Assembly (NCBI RefSeq): GCF_021325795.1
Contig: NZ_JAHPZX010000004.1
Span: 372,001 to 436,000 of the forward strand
DNA length: 64,000 nt
Direction: 5' to 3'
From: Bordetella sp. LUAb4
GTDB taxonomy: Bacteria; Pseudomonadota; Gammaproteobacteria; Burkholderiales; Burkholderiaceae_B
Of this stretch, positions 31,318 through 42,710 are shown piece after piece. The position numbers and the translations under genes were made by a program. Every line of letters begins with the position of its first letter. Position 1 is the stretch's first letter. The notes below the pieces were generated by a model. That model was given only the letters and a program-made list of their open reading frames with translations, searched no databases and had not been told where the DNA came from.

Positions 31318-32729
31318 TCCGCGAATTCGATGCCGTGATCGTCGGCGCCGGCCCCGCCGGCATGAGCGCCGCCATCCGCCTGCGTGCCCTGGGCCGGCAG
31401 GTGCTGGTGGTGGACGAACAGCAAGCGCCAGGTGGCCAGATCTGGCGCGCCGTGGAAACCGTGGCGGCCACGCCCACGGGCGCCCTGCTGGGTGAGGAAT
31501 ACCGTGCCGGTGCCAAGCTGGCCGACGCCTTCCGCCGCAGCGGCGCGGTCTACGAACCGGGCACGCAGGTCTGGCAGATCGAACCCGATTGGCACGTCTA
31601 CATGTCGCGCGACGGCAAGGCCGAAGCGGTGCACGCCAAGCAGGTGCTGCTGGCCACCGGCGCGCAGGAGCGGCCCATGCCGTTTCCAGGCTGGACCTTG
31701 CCGGGTGTGTTGACGGTGGGCGCCGCGCAGATCCTGCTGAAGACCTCGCGCCAGGTGCCGGCACAGCCGGTCTGGGTGGCGGGCAGCGGTCCGCTGGTCC
31801 TGCTTTACATGGCGCAGCTGCTGCGCGCGGGCGGCAAGATCGCCGGCTGGCTCGATACCGCGCCGGCGGGTGCCTGGCGCCGCGCCCTGCCCTATCTGGG
31901 CGACGCACTGGCGCGCGCCGGTGAAATCAACAAGGGCCTGAAGTGGATGCGCGAACTGCGCGGCGCGGGCGTACGCCGCATCAAGGGCGTGCGCGAGTTT
32001 CGCGCCTTGGGCGAAGATTGCCTGCGGCAGATCGAATACACCTTGCCCGGCGGAGGGACGCAACGCGCGGATGCCCAGGTGCTGCTGGTGCATGAAGGCG
32101 TGATTCCGTCCATACACATGACGCGCGCCCTGGAGTGCGAGCATGCCTGGAACGCACAGCAGGCCAGCTACGCACCGGTCCTCGACGCATGGGGGCGCGC
32201 AAGCCATGCCGGCCTGTACGTGGCAGGCGACGGCGCGGGCATAGGCGGCGCCACTGCCGCTTGCGCACGCGGCGAGATCGCGGCCCTGGGCATGGCGCTG
32301 GACGCCGGCGCACTGGACAGAACCCATGCCGAAACCGCCGCCGCGCCTTTGCGTGCCGACCTCGCCGGCATGCTGCGCCTGCGGCCGATGCTGGACGCGC
32401 TGTACCCGCCGCGGCCCAACATCGCCTCGCCCGCGGATGACACCATCGTCTGCCGCTGTGAAGAGCTGACGGCCGGCGACATCCGCAAGGCAGCCGACCT
32501 GGGGCAACCAGGTCCCAACCAGATCAAGTCCTTCACGCGCGCCGGCATGGGCCCCTGCCAGGGCCGGCAGTGCGGCTACACCATCGCCAACATACTCGCG
32601 GAGAAACAGCAGCGGCCGGTCGCCGAGGTGGGCTTCTATCGCATCCGGCCGCCGCTCAAACCGCTGACCTTGGGCGAGCTGGCCAGCCTGGATCTGGAAG
32701 AAGACGTGAAGGGAGCGGCTTCGAAATGA
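31314..32729 (+). CDS. FAD/NAD(P)-binding subunit with BFD-like [2Fe-2S] domain (HcnB-like)
   Basis: 471 residues from the ATG overlapping the ferredoxin-like stop. A Pyr_redox_2 domain has the first nucleotide-binding motif FDAVIVGAGPAGMSAAIRL and a second at VWVAGSGPLVLLYMAQLL; GLYVAGDGAGIGGATAA is the typical C-terminal FAD motif. The last ~90 residues form a bacterioferredoxin-associated-ferredoxin-like domain with Cys pairs in IVCRCEELTAG and MGPCQGRQCGYTIA, which bind a [2Fe-2S] cluster. In HcnB-type complexes this subunit passes electrons to the respiratory chain. The stop overlaps the next start (ATGA at 32726-32729). Confidence 0.9.
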   Translation: MIREFDAVIVGAGPAGMSAAIRLRALGRQVLVVDEQQAPGGQIWRAVETVAATPTGALLGEEYRAGAKLADAFRRSGAVYEPGTQVWQIEPDWHVYMSRDGKAEAVHAKQVLLATGAQERPMPFPGWTLPGVLTVGAAQILLKTSRQVPAQPVWVAGSGPLVLLYMAQLLRAGGKIAGWLDTAPAGAWRRALPYLGDALARAGEINKGLKWMRELRGAGVRRIKGVREFRALGEDCLRQIEYTLPGGGTQRADAQVLLVHEGVIPSIHMTRALECEHAWNAQQASYAPVLDAWGRASHAGLYVAGDGAGIGGATAACARGEIAALGMALDAGALDRTHAETAAAPLRADLAGMLRLRPMLDALYPPRPNIASPADDTIVCRCEELTAGDIRKAADLGQPGPNQIKSFTRAGMGPCQGRQCGYTIANILAEKQQRPVAEVGFYRIRPPLKPLTLGELASLDLEEDVKGAASK

Positions 32730-33907
32730 GCAGCCATCCCACCAACGTCTACGACGCCATCGTGATCGGCGGCGGCCTGCATGGCCTGTCGGCCGCGATG
32801 CATCTGGCGCGTGAAGGCGCCCGCGTCGTCATCGTGGAAAAACACTGGGCCGGCCGGCACGCATCGGGCGCCACCGCGGCCGGCGTGCGCACCCTGAACC
32901 GCGACCGCCGTGAACTGGACCTCTCGCTGGAAGCCATGGACATGTGGCACGCGATGGCGTCGCTGGTCGGTGACGACTGCGGCTTCCACGCCAACGGCCA
33001 GATCTGCGTGGCGGAAAGCCCCGCCGCGTTGGAGAAACTGCAGGGCCGCGTCGACAGCCTGCGCGCCGACGGCTATACGCATGAAGAAATCATCGGCACC
33101 GACGAGCTGCGCCGCCTGCTGCCCGACCTCAGCCATCACTGCCTGGGCGCGTCCATGGCCCGCCGCGACGGCGCCGCCGACCCGCATCGGGCCTTGCGCG
33201 CCTTCCGCCGCAGCGCCTTGCAGGCCGGCGCGGAATTGATCGAACATTGCGGCGTCACCGCGATCGAACGGCAAGGCCAGGACTGGCGCGTGATTGGCGA
33301 AGACGGGCGGGCCTGGACCGCGCCCGCCGTGGTCAACGCCGCCGGCGCCTGGTCGGCCCGCATCGCCGCGCTGGTGGGCGACGACATTCCGCTGGCCGCC
33401 AAGTCATCCATGATGATGGTCAGCGAGCGCCTGCGTCCCTTCATCAAACCGGTGGTGGCCATCATGGGCCGCTCATTGTCCTTCAAGCAGTCCGACCAGG
33501 GCACGCTGGTGATAGGCGGCGGCTTGCAAGGCATCCCGGACCTGGACAAGGAAACGTCCACCGCCCGCATGAAAGTGCTGGCCAAGGGCGCGCATGCGGC
33601 CACCGACCTGTTCCCGTCGGTCAGCAACATCCGCATCGTCCGCGTGTGGGCGGGCCTGGAGGCGAAGACCGAAGACCTGTTGCCGGTCGTGGGCCCGTCG
33701 CCCAACGCGCCCGGCGTGATCCATGCCTTCGGTTTCTCCGGCCACGGCTTCGAGCTGGTGCCGGTGGTGGGCGCCACGATGGCCGACCTGGTCTTGCGCG
33801 GCAGCACCAAGCGCGCCATCCAGAACCTCACGGCCGAACGGCTGATGGCGCAGGGCGCCGGGTCCGTCCCGACGGCCAAGCCGCCCGCCGATCCGACCGT
33901 GTTCTAG
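32726..33907 (+). CDS. DAO-type FAD oxidoreductase subunit 2
   Basis: 393 residues. The FAD motif is DAIVIGGGLHGLSAAMHLAREG, followed by GRHASGATAAGVRTLNRDRRE as in sarcosine-oxidase beta/HcnC-like proteins, and the C-terminus has HAFGFSGHGFELVPVVGATMADL, the usual flavin-contacting loop of this family. It is only distantly similar to the first DAO-type subunit (29775-31040). One electron-transfer module thus seems to serve two catalytic flavoproteins, which could act on different substrates or on successive steps. It is coupled to the BFD subunit upstream; the ABC permease genes follow 19 bases downstream. Confidence 0.88.
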   Translation: MSSHPTNVYDAIVIGGGLHGLSAAMHLAREGARVVIVEKHWAGRHASGATAAGVRTLNRDRRELDLSLEAMDMWHAMASLVGDDCGFHANGQICVAESPAALEKLQGRVDSLRADGYTHEEIIGTDELRRLLPDLSHHCLGASMARRDGAADPHRALRAFRRSALQAGAELIEHCGVTAIERQGQDWRVIGEDGRAWTAPAVVNAAGAWSARIAALVGDDIPLAAKSSMMMVSERLRPFIKPVVAIMGRSLSFKQSDQGTLVIGGGLQGIPDLDKETSTARMKVLAKGAHAATDLFPSVSNIRIVRVWAGLEAKTEDLLPVVGPSPNAPGVIHAFGFSGHGFELVPVVGATMADLVLRGSTKRAIQNLTAERLMAQGAGSVPTAKPPADPTVF

Positions 33908-33926
33908 TCACAGGAGAACCCACATC

Positions 33927-34868
33927 ATGATGCGATATGCGGTCAAGCGTCTGCTGCTGGCCATTCCCACCCTGCTGGCCATGCTGACGGCGGTGTTCGT
34001 GCTGGTGCGCCTGGTGCCGGGCGATCCCGCCGCGGTGATGCTGGGCGACCAGGCCAGCGCCGACGCCCTGGCGGCCCTGCGCACGCGCCTTGGCCTGGAC
34101 TTGCCGATGCAGGTGCAGTACCTGCATTTCCTGCGCGACATGCTGTCGGGCAACTTCGGTGTCTCCATGGCGTCGGGCCGCACGGTCTTGCAGGAAGTCG
34201 CCCTGGTACTGCCCTGGACGCTGCAACTGACGGCCGCTTCCATCCTGATCGGCGTCCTGTTCGGCCTGCCGCTGGGCACGTGGGCCGCCCTGCGCCGCAA
34301 CGGCTGGCCCGATTATCTGGGACGGGTGTTGTCGCTGACGGGGCTGTCCTTCCCGGCATTTGTGTCTGGCATCCTGATGCTGCTGGCCTTCTCCATCCAA
34401 TTGCGCTGGTTTCCGGTGATCGGCAGTACCGTCGCCGGCGACTGGACCAGCCAGTTACGCGCCCTGGTCCTGCCCGCCTTCAACCTGGGATTGATCATGA
34501 CCGCATACGTCATGCGTGTGACGCGTTCGTCCATGCTGGGCGTGATGGGCGAAGACTACGTCCGCACGGCCCGCGCCAAGGGCGTGCGGCCCATGCGGCT
34601 GGTGTTGCGCCACGGTTTGCGCAATGCACTGATTCCCATCGTCACCGTCGTCGGGCTGTATTTCGGCACGCTGATCGGCAACTCCGTGCTGACCGAGATC
34701 GTGTTCAACCGTCCGGGGCTCGGCAAGCTGATCCTGGGTGCGCTGAACGCCCGTGACTACACGCTGCTACAAGGCCTGATGGTCGTCTTCGCCGCCTGCG
34801 TGATCTTCGTCAACCTGCTGACCGACCTGGTGTACGGGCTGGTCGATCCCCGGGTGAAATATCAATGA
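33927..34868 (+). CDS. Dipeptide-type ABC transporter permease, DppB-like
   Basis: 313 residues. It has the DppB/OppB pattern: N-terminal MMRYAVKRLLLAIPTLLAMLTAVFVLVRLVPGDP, six hydrophobic segments, and the EAA-type coupling loop MGEDYVRTARAKGVRPMRLVLRHGLRNALIP about residues 205-235. A ribosome site (CAGGAGAA) lies upstream. It forms the channel with the next gene product. The stop overlaps the next start (ATGA at 34865-34868). It belongs to the same operon as the flavin dehydrogenase, which argues for uptake of that enzyme's substrate. Confidence 0.92.
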   Translation: MMRYAVKRLLLAIPTLLAMLTAVFVLVRLVPGDPAAVMLGDQASADALAALRTRLGLDLPMQVQYLHFLRDMLSGNFGVSMASGRTVLQEVALVLPWTLQLTAASILIGVLFGLPLGTWAALRRNGWPDYLGRVLSLTGLSFPAFVSGILMLLAFSIQLRWFPVIGSTVAGDWTSQLRALVLPAFNLGLIMTAYVMRVTRSSMLGVMGEDYVRTARAKGVRPMRLVLRHGLRNALIPIVTVVGLYFGTLIGNSVLTEIVFNRPGLGKLILGALNARDYTLLQGLMVVFAACVIFVNLLTDLVYGLVDPRVKYQ

Positions 34869-35757
34869 GCGCCGTTTCCTCTTCCCCATCGCCCGCATCC
34901 ACCCCGGTATCGCGACGGCCCAATGCGCTATGGCAGGCGCTGCGGCGCAACAAGCTTTCCTGGGTCGGCATCGGCCTGCTGCTGATCATCGTGCTGGTGG
35001 CGGTGTTCGCACCGTGGATCGCGCCGCATGACCCGCTACAGCAGAACATCGCCTATCGCCTGGACCCGCCCTCGGCCGATTACTGGCTGGGCACCGACAG
35101 CTATGGCCGCGACGTGCTGTCGCGCTTGATCCATGGCGCGCGCGTATCGCTGCTGGTCGGCTTCGTCGCCATCCTGATCGCCATGAGCATCGGGGCTTCG
35201 CTGGGCATACTCGCGGGTTATGTCGGCGGCCTGCTGGACCAGTTCATCATGGGCCTGGTCGACGTGCTGCTGTCCTTCCCTACCCTGCTGCTGGGTTTGA
35301 TGGTGGCGGCCATGCTGGGCGCCAGCCTGGAGAACCTGATCATCGCGATCGCGATCACCGAGATCGCGCCCTTCGTACGGGTGGCGCGGGCACCGACCAT
35401 TGCCCTTAAGCAGCGGGACTTCGTCGAGGCCGGTCGCGCCTTGGGATTTGGCCCGTTCCGCTTGATGAGCGTGCATATCCTGCCCAATATGATTTCCGAT
35501 GTGGTGGTACTTGGATCGCTGTGGATGGCGTCGGCCATCCGTACCGAGGCCTCGCTCAGCTTCATCGGCCTGGGCGTGCCGCCACCCGCCGCGACTTGGG
35601 GCGCGATGATACGGGAGGGTTTCGAGAACATCCTGGATGCCTGGTGGTTGACCGTGTTTCCCAGCATCGCCATTCTTTTGACGGTGCTGGCCTTGAATCT
35701 GCTGGGGGATGCCTTGCGCGACGCCATCGATCCCAAGCTTCGTTCGGAGCATTCGTG

Positions 35758-35758
<1 letters not shown>
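34865..35758 (+). CDS. Dipeptide-type ABC transporter permease, DppC-like
   Basis: 297 residues. The N-terminal extension and first membrane helix (LSWVGIGLLLIIVLVAVFAPWIAPHDP) followed by YWLGTDSYGRDVLSRLIHGARVSL are hallmarks of DppC/OppC permeases. The coupling loop is IALKQRDFVEAGRALGFGPFRLMSVHILPN. The N-terminal ~20 residues are Ser/Pro-rich and variable. Its stop and the next start share one base (TGATG at 35756-35760). It pairs with the DppB-like subunit to form the membrane channel. Confidence 0.92.
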
Positions 35759-36902
<1,144 letters not shown>

Positions 36903-36906
<4 letters not shown>

Positions 36907-37904
36907 GCCAGCTATTGAAGGTTCGCAATATCGTCAAGCGCTTCCATAGCGGTGGCGGCTGGCTGGGCGGCAAGAAGAAGATCGTGCATGCGGTCAATGA
37001 CGTGTCGTTCGAAGTCGGCCGGGGCCAGTCGCTGGGTCTGGTGGGTGAATCCGGCTGCGGCAAGTCCACGGTGGCTCGCATGTTGCTGCGCCTGATCGAA
37101 GCGGATGAAGGCAGCATCGTGTTCGATGGCCAGGATTTGCGCACGGCCGGCGCGGCGCAGCTGCGCGCCTTGCGCCAGCGCGTCCAGATCGTGTTTCAGG
37201 ATCCCTATGCGTCCTTGAACCCGCGGCGGACCATACGGCAGACCTTGGCCGAGCCGCTGTTCGTGCATGGCATGGGTAATACCTCGTCCATCGACACCAA
37301 GATCACGCAGACCATACAGGAAGTGGGATTGCCGGTGTCGGCCCTGGATAAATACCCGCATGAATTCTCGGGTGGCCAACGGCAAAGGATAGGAATTGCG
37401 CGGGCTCTGGTGCTGGATCCACAGCTCATCGTGGCGGATGAGCCGGTGTCGGCGCTGGACGTGTCAGTGCAGGCCCAGATCCTGCAATTGCTGGACCGTT
37501 TGAAGCGCGAGCGCGGGCTTTCTTTCGTCTTCGTGTCTCACGATCTGGGGGTGATCCGTCATTTCTGCGACACCGTGAGCGTCATGTACCTGGGCCGCAT
37601 CATCGAAACGGGGCCCACGCGGCGGGTGCTGGACGCGCCACGGCATCCCTATAGCCGCGTGCTGAGGGATTCGTCGCCGGTGCCGGATCCCAAGGCACGC
37701 ATCGCGCTGTCGAAGATCCAGGGGGAAATCCCCTCCCCGACCAATCTACCGTCGGGATGTACGTTTCATCCGCGCTGTGCGAATGCACAGGCGGATTGCA
37801 AGATGCGCGTGCCGCGGTTGGTCGCGGCCGAGGACACCGGCGCGGTGGCCTGTTTTCATCCTCTGGGGCCCGTCCGCCCCCCATCTCAAGGCATGATCTT
37901 GTAG
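36903..37904 (+). CDS. Dipeptide-type ABC transporter ATPase, DppF-like
   Basis: 333 residues. Walker A is [15 protein letters not shown], the signature [17 protein letters not shown], Walker [13 protein letters not shown], and the H-loop FVSHDLGVI. The C-terminal oligopeptide-ATPase extension carries [14 protein letters not shown]. The start is coupled to the DppD-like gene. It is the last gene of the 29.8-37.9-kb operon, and its 3' end overlaps the convergent hypothetical gene by 19 bases, so both C-termini share sequence. Confidence 0.92.
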
Positions 37905-38560
37905 TTCGCGAACGTTATGGGATCCTTGGGATCACCGCGCTCCACTTGCCGTCCCTCGGACACCAGGGCGTCGCCCTTGGGCTTGTCGTTCAATCTCCAG
38001 CTTTCCGAGATGCGGGAACTGAAGACGAAGTCACGCTGCTTGGCGTCGTAGCGGAAGGTGATGTAGTCCGTCCAGTGGCTGCCGCAAGACACGCCGTTCT
38101 GCACGGTGAAATAGCGGCCCTTGGTGGCGAACGGTTCGTCGTTATCGCTAATCGGGTCGCACTGGCCGCCCTGGTCGGCGCGGAAGACGACCTCGTCATT
38201 GCGCCCCTGCAAACGATAGCCGCCGTCGGCCTGCCCCAAAAACACCAACATAGGCCGTGCCGGTGCGGGGCGATCGGTCTTGCGGTAATCGCCTTCGCGC
38301 GCCTGCGCCAGGATGACCAGATAGTCGGTCTTGCCATCCCCGTCCAGATCCCCGGCTTTTTGCCCGGCGAGCACTTGCATGCCCTTGGGCAGTTGCTTGG
38401 TGATGGCGGCCGGCAGTGACGACGCGTCCTGTGCCAAAACGGCGCTGGGCAGCGTGCCCGCCACGACCAGGACCGCGGCAGCTACGCGTAACAGCGGCGC
38501 CCGTCGATACCGGGATTCGAGAAACGAGGTCAGAGCATGGCGACGCGGCGGGAATCTCAT
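37886..38560 (-). CDS. Exported hypothetical protein with an FG-GAP-like calcium motif
   Basis: 224 residues. A basic N-terminus and hydrophobic segment ending SAVLAQD (about residue 45) indicate Sec export; the n-region is long, so a later start is possible. The segment AGDLDGDGKTDYLVIL is the Asp-rich calcium loop of FG-GAP/VCBS repeats. The rest (RLQGRNDEVVFRADQGGQCDP and FTVQNGVSCGSHWTDYITFRYD) has two cysteines that could form a disulfide and resembles secreted proteins that sense or bind at the cell envelope, but no function is known. Its 3' end overlaps the DppF-like gene tail to tail. Confidence 0.78.
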   Translation of the reverse strand: MRFPPRRHALTSFLESRYRRAPLLRVAAAVLVVAGTLPSAVLAQDASSLPAAITKQLPKGMQVLAGQKAGDLDGDGKTDYLVILAQAREGDYRKTDRPAPARPMLVFLGQADGGYRLQGRNDEVVFRADQGGQCDPISDNDEPFATKGRYFTVQNGVSCGSHWTDYITFRYDAKQRDFVFSSRISESWRLNDKPKGDALVSEGRQVERGDPKDPITFANYKIMP

Positions 38561-38736
38561 GGGCGGCTTCGGTCAGTTGAGGAAGACAGGCGTAAGCGGG
38601 GTGAAAAACGAGATGAAAAAACGGGCGGACGCAAGCTTATCACCGTCCTGCATCCATTTCTCTCGCTGCAACCCGCCAACGATCCGCCGTCGTCATCCCC
38701 GCTGCCTGCCCCTCGACATCTGGACAGCTGCGAATG

Positions 38737-38763
38737 AAAAAAGCCCCGTTTTTCAGACGGGGC
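38737..38763 (-). terminator. Intrinsic terminator of the glycerol-transporter operon
   Basis: Read on the minus strand, GCCCCG, a 9-base loop and CGGGGC (arms 38758-38763 and 38743-38748) are followed directly by six T residues (38742-38737). It lies 28 bases after the glpV stop, a textbook Rho-independent terminator. Confidence 0.92.
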
Positions 38764-38790
38764 CGAACACCATATGAATCTTCCTGGCGC

Positions 38791-40521
38791 CTACCGCACC
38801 TTCCCTTCCTTCCAAGCCTGCAACAGCTTGTCGTAGGCTATCGTCTCGCCCTTGGGCTTCTCATTCGCCAGCTTCTTCCACGGTGCATGTTGGTCGGACA
38901 GCCACTTGGACGGATCGCTGCGCGCGTTCAGTTTGGGCGCGCAGTGCGCCATCCCTGCCCGCTCCAGCCGCGCCATGACCTGGTCCATTTCATTGGCCAG
39001 GTTATCCATGGCCTGTTGCGGTGTCTTCTCTCCGGTGACCGCCGCGGCGACGTTGTTCCACCAGAGTTGCGCCAGCTTGGGATAGTCGGGCACGTTGTTG
39101 CCGGTGGGCGTCCACGCCACCCGTGCCGGACTGCGGTAGAACTCGATCAAGCCGCCGTAGTTGGCCGCGTTCTTGGTGAAGTATTCGCTGTTGATGTCGC
39201 TGTCCCGGATAAAGGTCAGCCCCGTGATGGATTTCTTCAAGGATACGGACTTGGACGTCACGAACTGCGCGTAGAGCCAGGCCGCTGACATCCGGTTCGG
39301 ATCGGTCGACTTGAAGAAGGTCCAGGATCCCACATCCTGGTAGCCGTTCTGCATGCCGTCCTTCCAGTAGGGCCCATAGGGTGACGGTGCCATGCGCCAC
39401 TTCGGCGTGCCATCCGGGTTGACCACCGGCAGGCCCTTCTTGGTCATGTCCGCCGTGAATGCCGTGTACCAGAATATCTGCTGCGCGATATGTCCTTGCG
39501 CCGGTACGGGGCCGGACTCCGAGAACGTCATCCCCATGGCTTGTTGGGGGGCGTACTTCTTCATCCAGTCGATGTACTTGGTCAAGGCATACACCGCGGC
39601 CGGACTGTTGGTCGCGCCACCCCGCGCCACCGACGCGCCCACCGGCGTGCACTTGTCGTCGGCTACGCGGATGCCCCATTCGTCCACCGGCATTCCGTTG
39701 GGCAAGCCCTTGTCGGCGGCGCCGGCCATGGACAGCCAGGCATCGGTAAAGCGCCATCCCAGGGACGGATCCTTCTTGCCATAGTCCATGTGCCCGTAGA
39801 TGCGCTTGCCATCCAGCTCCTTCACGTCATTGGTGAAGAATTCGGCGATGTCCTCGTACGCGGACCAGTTCGTCGGCACCCCCAAGTCATAGCCATACTT
39901 GGCCTTGAACTTGTCCTTGAGATCCTGGCGCGCGAACCAGTCCGCCCGAAACCAGTAGACGTTGGCGAATTGCTGGTCCGGCAGTTGGTACAGCTTGCCG
40001 TCCGGCGCCGTCGTGAACCGGGTACCGATGAAATCCTTCAGATCGATATTGGGATTGGTATATTCCTTGCCCGCCCCTTGCATATAGTCCGACAGCGGCA
40101 GGATGGCGCCATAGCGGTAGTGGGTGCCGATCAGATCGGAATCCGAGATCCACCCGTCATAGATGGACTTGCCGGACTGCATGGATGTCTGCAGCTTCTC
40201 GACTACGTCACCTTCCTGGATGATGTCGTGGTTGACCTTGATCCCGGTGATCTCGGCAAAGGCCTTGGCCAGCGTCTTGGACTCGTATTCGTGCGTGGTG
40301 ATCGTTTCCGACACCACATTGACTTCATTGACCCCCTTGGCCTTGAGCTTGGCCGCCGCTTCGATGAACCATTTCATCTCCGCCATCTGCTGGTCCTTGG
40401 ACAACGTCGAAGGCTGAAATTCGGCGTCGATCCACTTCTGCGCCTCTGGCTCTCCCGCCCATGCGCCCGGCGTTCCTATCAGGGCGATCGCGGCCGCCAC
40501 GGCGTGCATACGCAATTTCAT
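38791..40521 (-). CDS. glpV: Glycerol ABC transporter periplasmic binding protein
   Basis: 576 residues from the ATG at 40521 with GAGGAGA upstream; an in-frame ATG at 40614 adds a non-signal N-terminus. The signal peptide ends PGAWAGE (about residue 22). It is a large family-1-type solute-binding protein (NVYWFRADWFARQDLKDKFKAKYG; MAPSPYGPYW; TFFKSTDPNRMSAAWLYAQFV). Length, gene order and neighbours match the glpSTPQUV glycerol transporter described in Rhizobium leguminosarum (recalled, not searched). It would capture glycerol, or a related polyol, for the GlpPQ channel. It is the last gene of the six-gene operon, followed by a clear terminator. Confidence 0.82.
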   Translation of the reverse strand: MKLRMHAVAAAIALIGTPGAWAGEPEAQKWIDAEFQPSTLSKDQQMAEMKWFIEAAAKLKAKGVNEVNVVSETITTHEYESKTLAKAFAEITGIKVNHDIIQEGDVVEKLQTSMQSGKSIYDGWISDSDLIGTHYRYGAILPLSDYMQGAGKEYTNPNIDLKDFIGTRFTTAPDGKLYQLPDQQFANVYWFRADWFARQDLKDKFKAKYGYDLGVPTNWSAYEDIAEFFTNDVKELDGKRIYGHMDYGKKDPSLGWRFTDAWLSMAGAADKGLPNGMPVDEWGIRVADDKCTPVGASVARGGATNSPAAVYALTKYIDWMKKYAPQQAMGMTFSESGPVPAQGHIAQQIFWYTAFTADMTKKGLPVVNPDGTPKWRMAPSPYGPYWKDGMQNGYQDVGSWTFFKSTDPNRMSAAWLYAQFVTSKSVSLKKSITGLTFIRDSDINSEYFTKNAANYGGLIEFYRSPARVAWTPTGNNVPDYPKLAQLWWNNVAAAVTGEKTPQQAMDNLANEMDQVMARLERAGMAHCAPKLNARSDPSKWLSDQHAPWKKLANEKPKGETIAYDKLLQAWKEGKVR

Positions 40522-40627
40522 GACTGTCTCCTCGGTAGCCTTCCCCATGTAGTGAAGCGGACAAGGCCGGGGAAAGCGGGGGCCGTGGTCCGTGGTAATC
40601 GTCGGGACGCGCATGGCGCGAGACCTT

Positions 40628-40936
40628 CTAGCCTTTACGCATGATGAAGGCCAGCAACAGCATGGAAATCACGAAACTGATCCATACCGACGGCGGCTTT
40701 TCCAGCGAAAACCAGGCGGCGAAGCGTTCACCCAGCCCGACGAAGATCAGATTGACCCAGGCCGCGCCCATCAGGCCGATGAACAGGCGGTCGCCGCGGG
40801 TGGTGGCAATCGGCAGGAAACCTTTGCGCAAGCGCGTGGGCGAACGCAGCTCGCCCAGCGTCATACCCGCCAGCATCAGCACGATGCAGCCGAAGAACAC
40901 CGCGACAGGTAGCGTCCATACCATCCAGTCCAACAT
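40628..40936 (-). CDS. glpU: DUF2160 small membrane protein of the glycerol transporter
   Basis: 102 residues from the ATG at 40936 with GGAAGGAGA upstream. Three hydrophobic helices are visible: VWTLPVAVFFGCIVLMLAGM, LFIGLMGAAWVNLIFVGLG and VWISFVISMLLLAFIM. The conserved DUF2160 stretch TRLRKGFLPIATTRGDRLFIG lies between the first two. In glpSTPQUV operons this protein is always encoded between the second permease and the binding protein; its role in transport is not known. The 106-base gap to glpV contains no further gene. Confidence 0.85.
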   Translation of the reverse strand: MLDWMVWTLPVAVFFGCIVLMLAGMTLGELRSPTRLRKGFLPIATTRGDRLFIGLMGAAWVNLIFVGLGERFAAWFSLEKPPSVWISFVISMLLLAFIMRKG

Positions 40937-41014
40937 GCGAGTCTCCTTCCATGCGCCCATGGGCACACTTTCGTGACATGGCGCGCGCTGTCCGTCGCGC
41001 GCGCCGCTCTGTTG

Positions 41015-41819
41015 CTACACGCGCCCCATGGCGAATCCCTTCGCGATGTAGTGGCGCACGAACCAGATAACGATCGCGCCGGGAACAATCGTCAGGACGC
41101 CCGCCGCGGCCAGCACGCCCCAATCCATTCCGGATGCCGATACCGTCCGGGTCATCGTGGCGACGATGGGTTTGGCATTGACCGACGTCAGGGTGCGTGC
41201 CAGCAGCAGTTCCACCCAGCTGAACATGAAGCAGAAGAACGCCGTCACGCCCACGCCGGCCTTGATCAGGGGCAGGAAGATGGTCAGGAAAAACCGGGGG
41301 AAGGAATAGCCGTCGACGTAGGCGGTCTCGTCGATTTCGCGCGGAACGCCCGACATGAAGCCTTCCAGGATCCAGACCGCCAGGGGCACGTTGAACACCA
41401 GGTGCGCCAAGGCCACGGCCAGGTGGGTGTCCATCAAACCCAATGCGCTATAGAGCTGGAAGAACGGCAGCAGAAACACCGCCGGCGGCGTCATGCGGTT
41501 GGTCAACAGCCAGAAGAAAACGTGCTTGTCGCCAATGAAGCTGTAGCGGGAAAAGGCATAGGCGGCCGGCAAGGCCACCAGCAGCGAAATCACCGTGTTG
41601 ATCACCACATAGATCAGGGAATTTATGTATCCCGAATACCAGGACGGGTCGGTGAAGATGGTCCGGTAGTGGCGCAGGGTGAAGTCGTGCGGCCAAAGGG
41701 TCAGCGAGCTGACGATTTCGGTATTGGTCTTGAACGACATGTTCAACATCCAGTACAAGGGCAGGATGGCGAACAGCAGGTAGACGATCAGAAAGGCACT
41801 GCGCCAGATGATGGGCTTG

Positions 41820-41827
<8 letters not shown>
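41015..41827 (-). CDS. glpQ: Glycerol ABC transporter permease 2
   Basis: 270 residues from the ATG at 41827; an ATG two codons upstream (41833) is only one base from the GAGGAG ribosome site and is less likely. It is a MalG-type permease with six hydrophobic segments (AFLIVYLLFAILPLYWMLNMSF, VFFWLLTNRMTPPAVFLLPFF, AFFCFMFSWVELLLA). The cytoplasmic coupling loop is PREIDETAYVDGYSFPRFFLTIFLPLIKAG. It partners with GlpP. The start overlaps the glpP stop by 8 bases. Confidence 0.88.
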
Positions 41828-42706
<879 letters not shown>

Positions 42707-42710
<4 letters not shown>

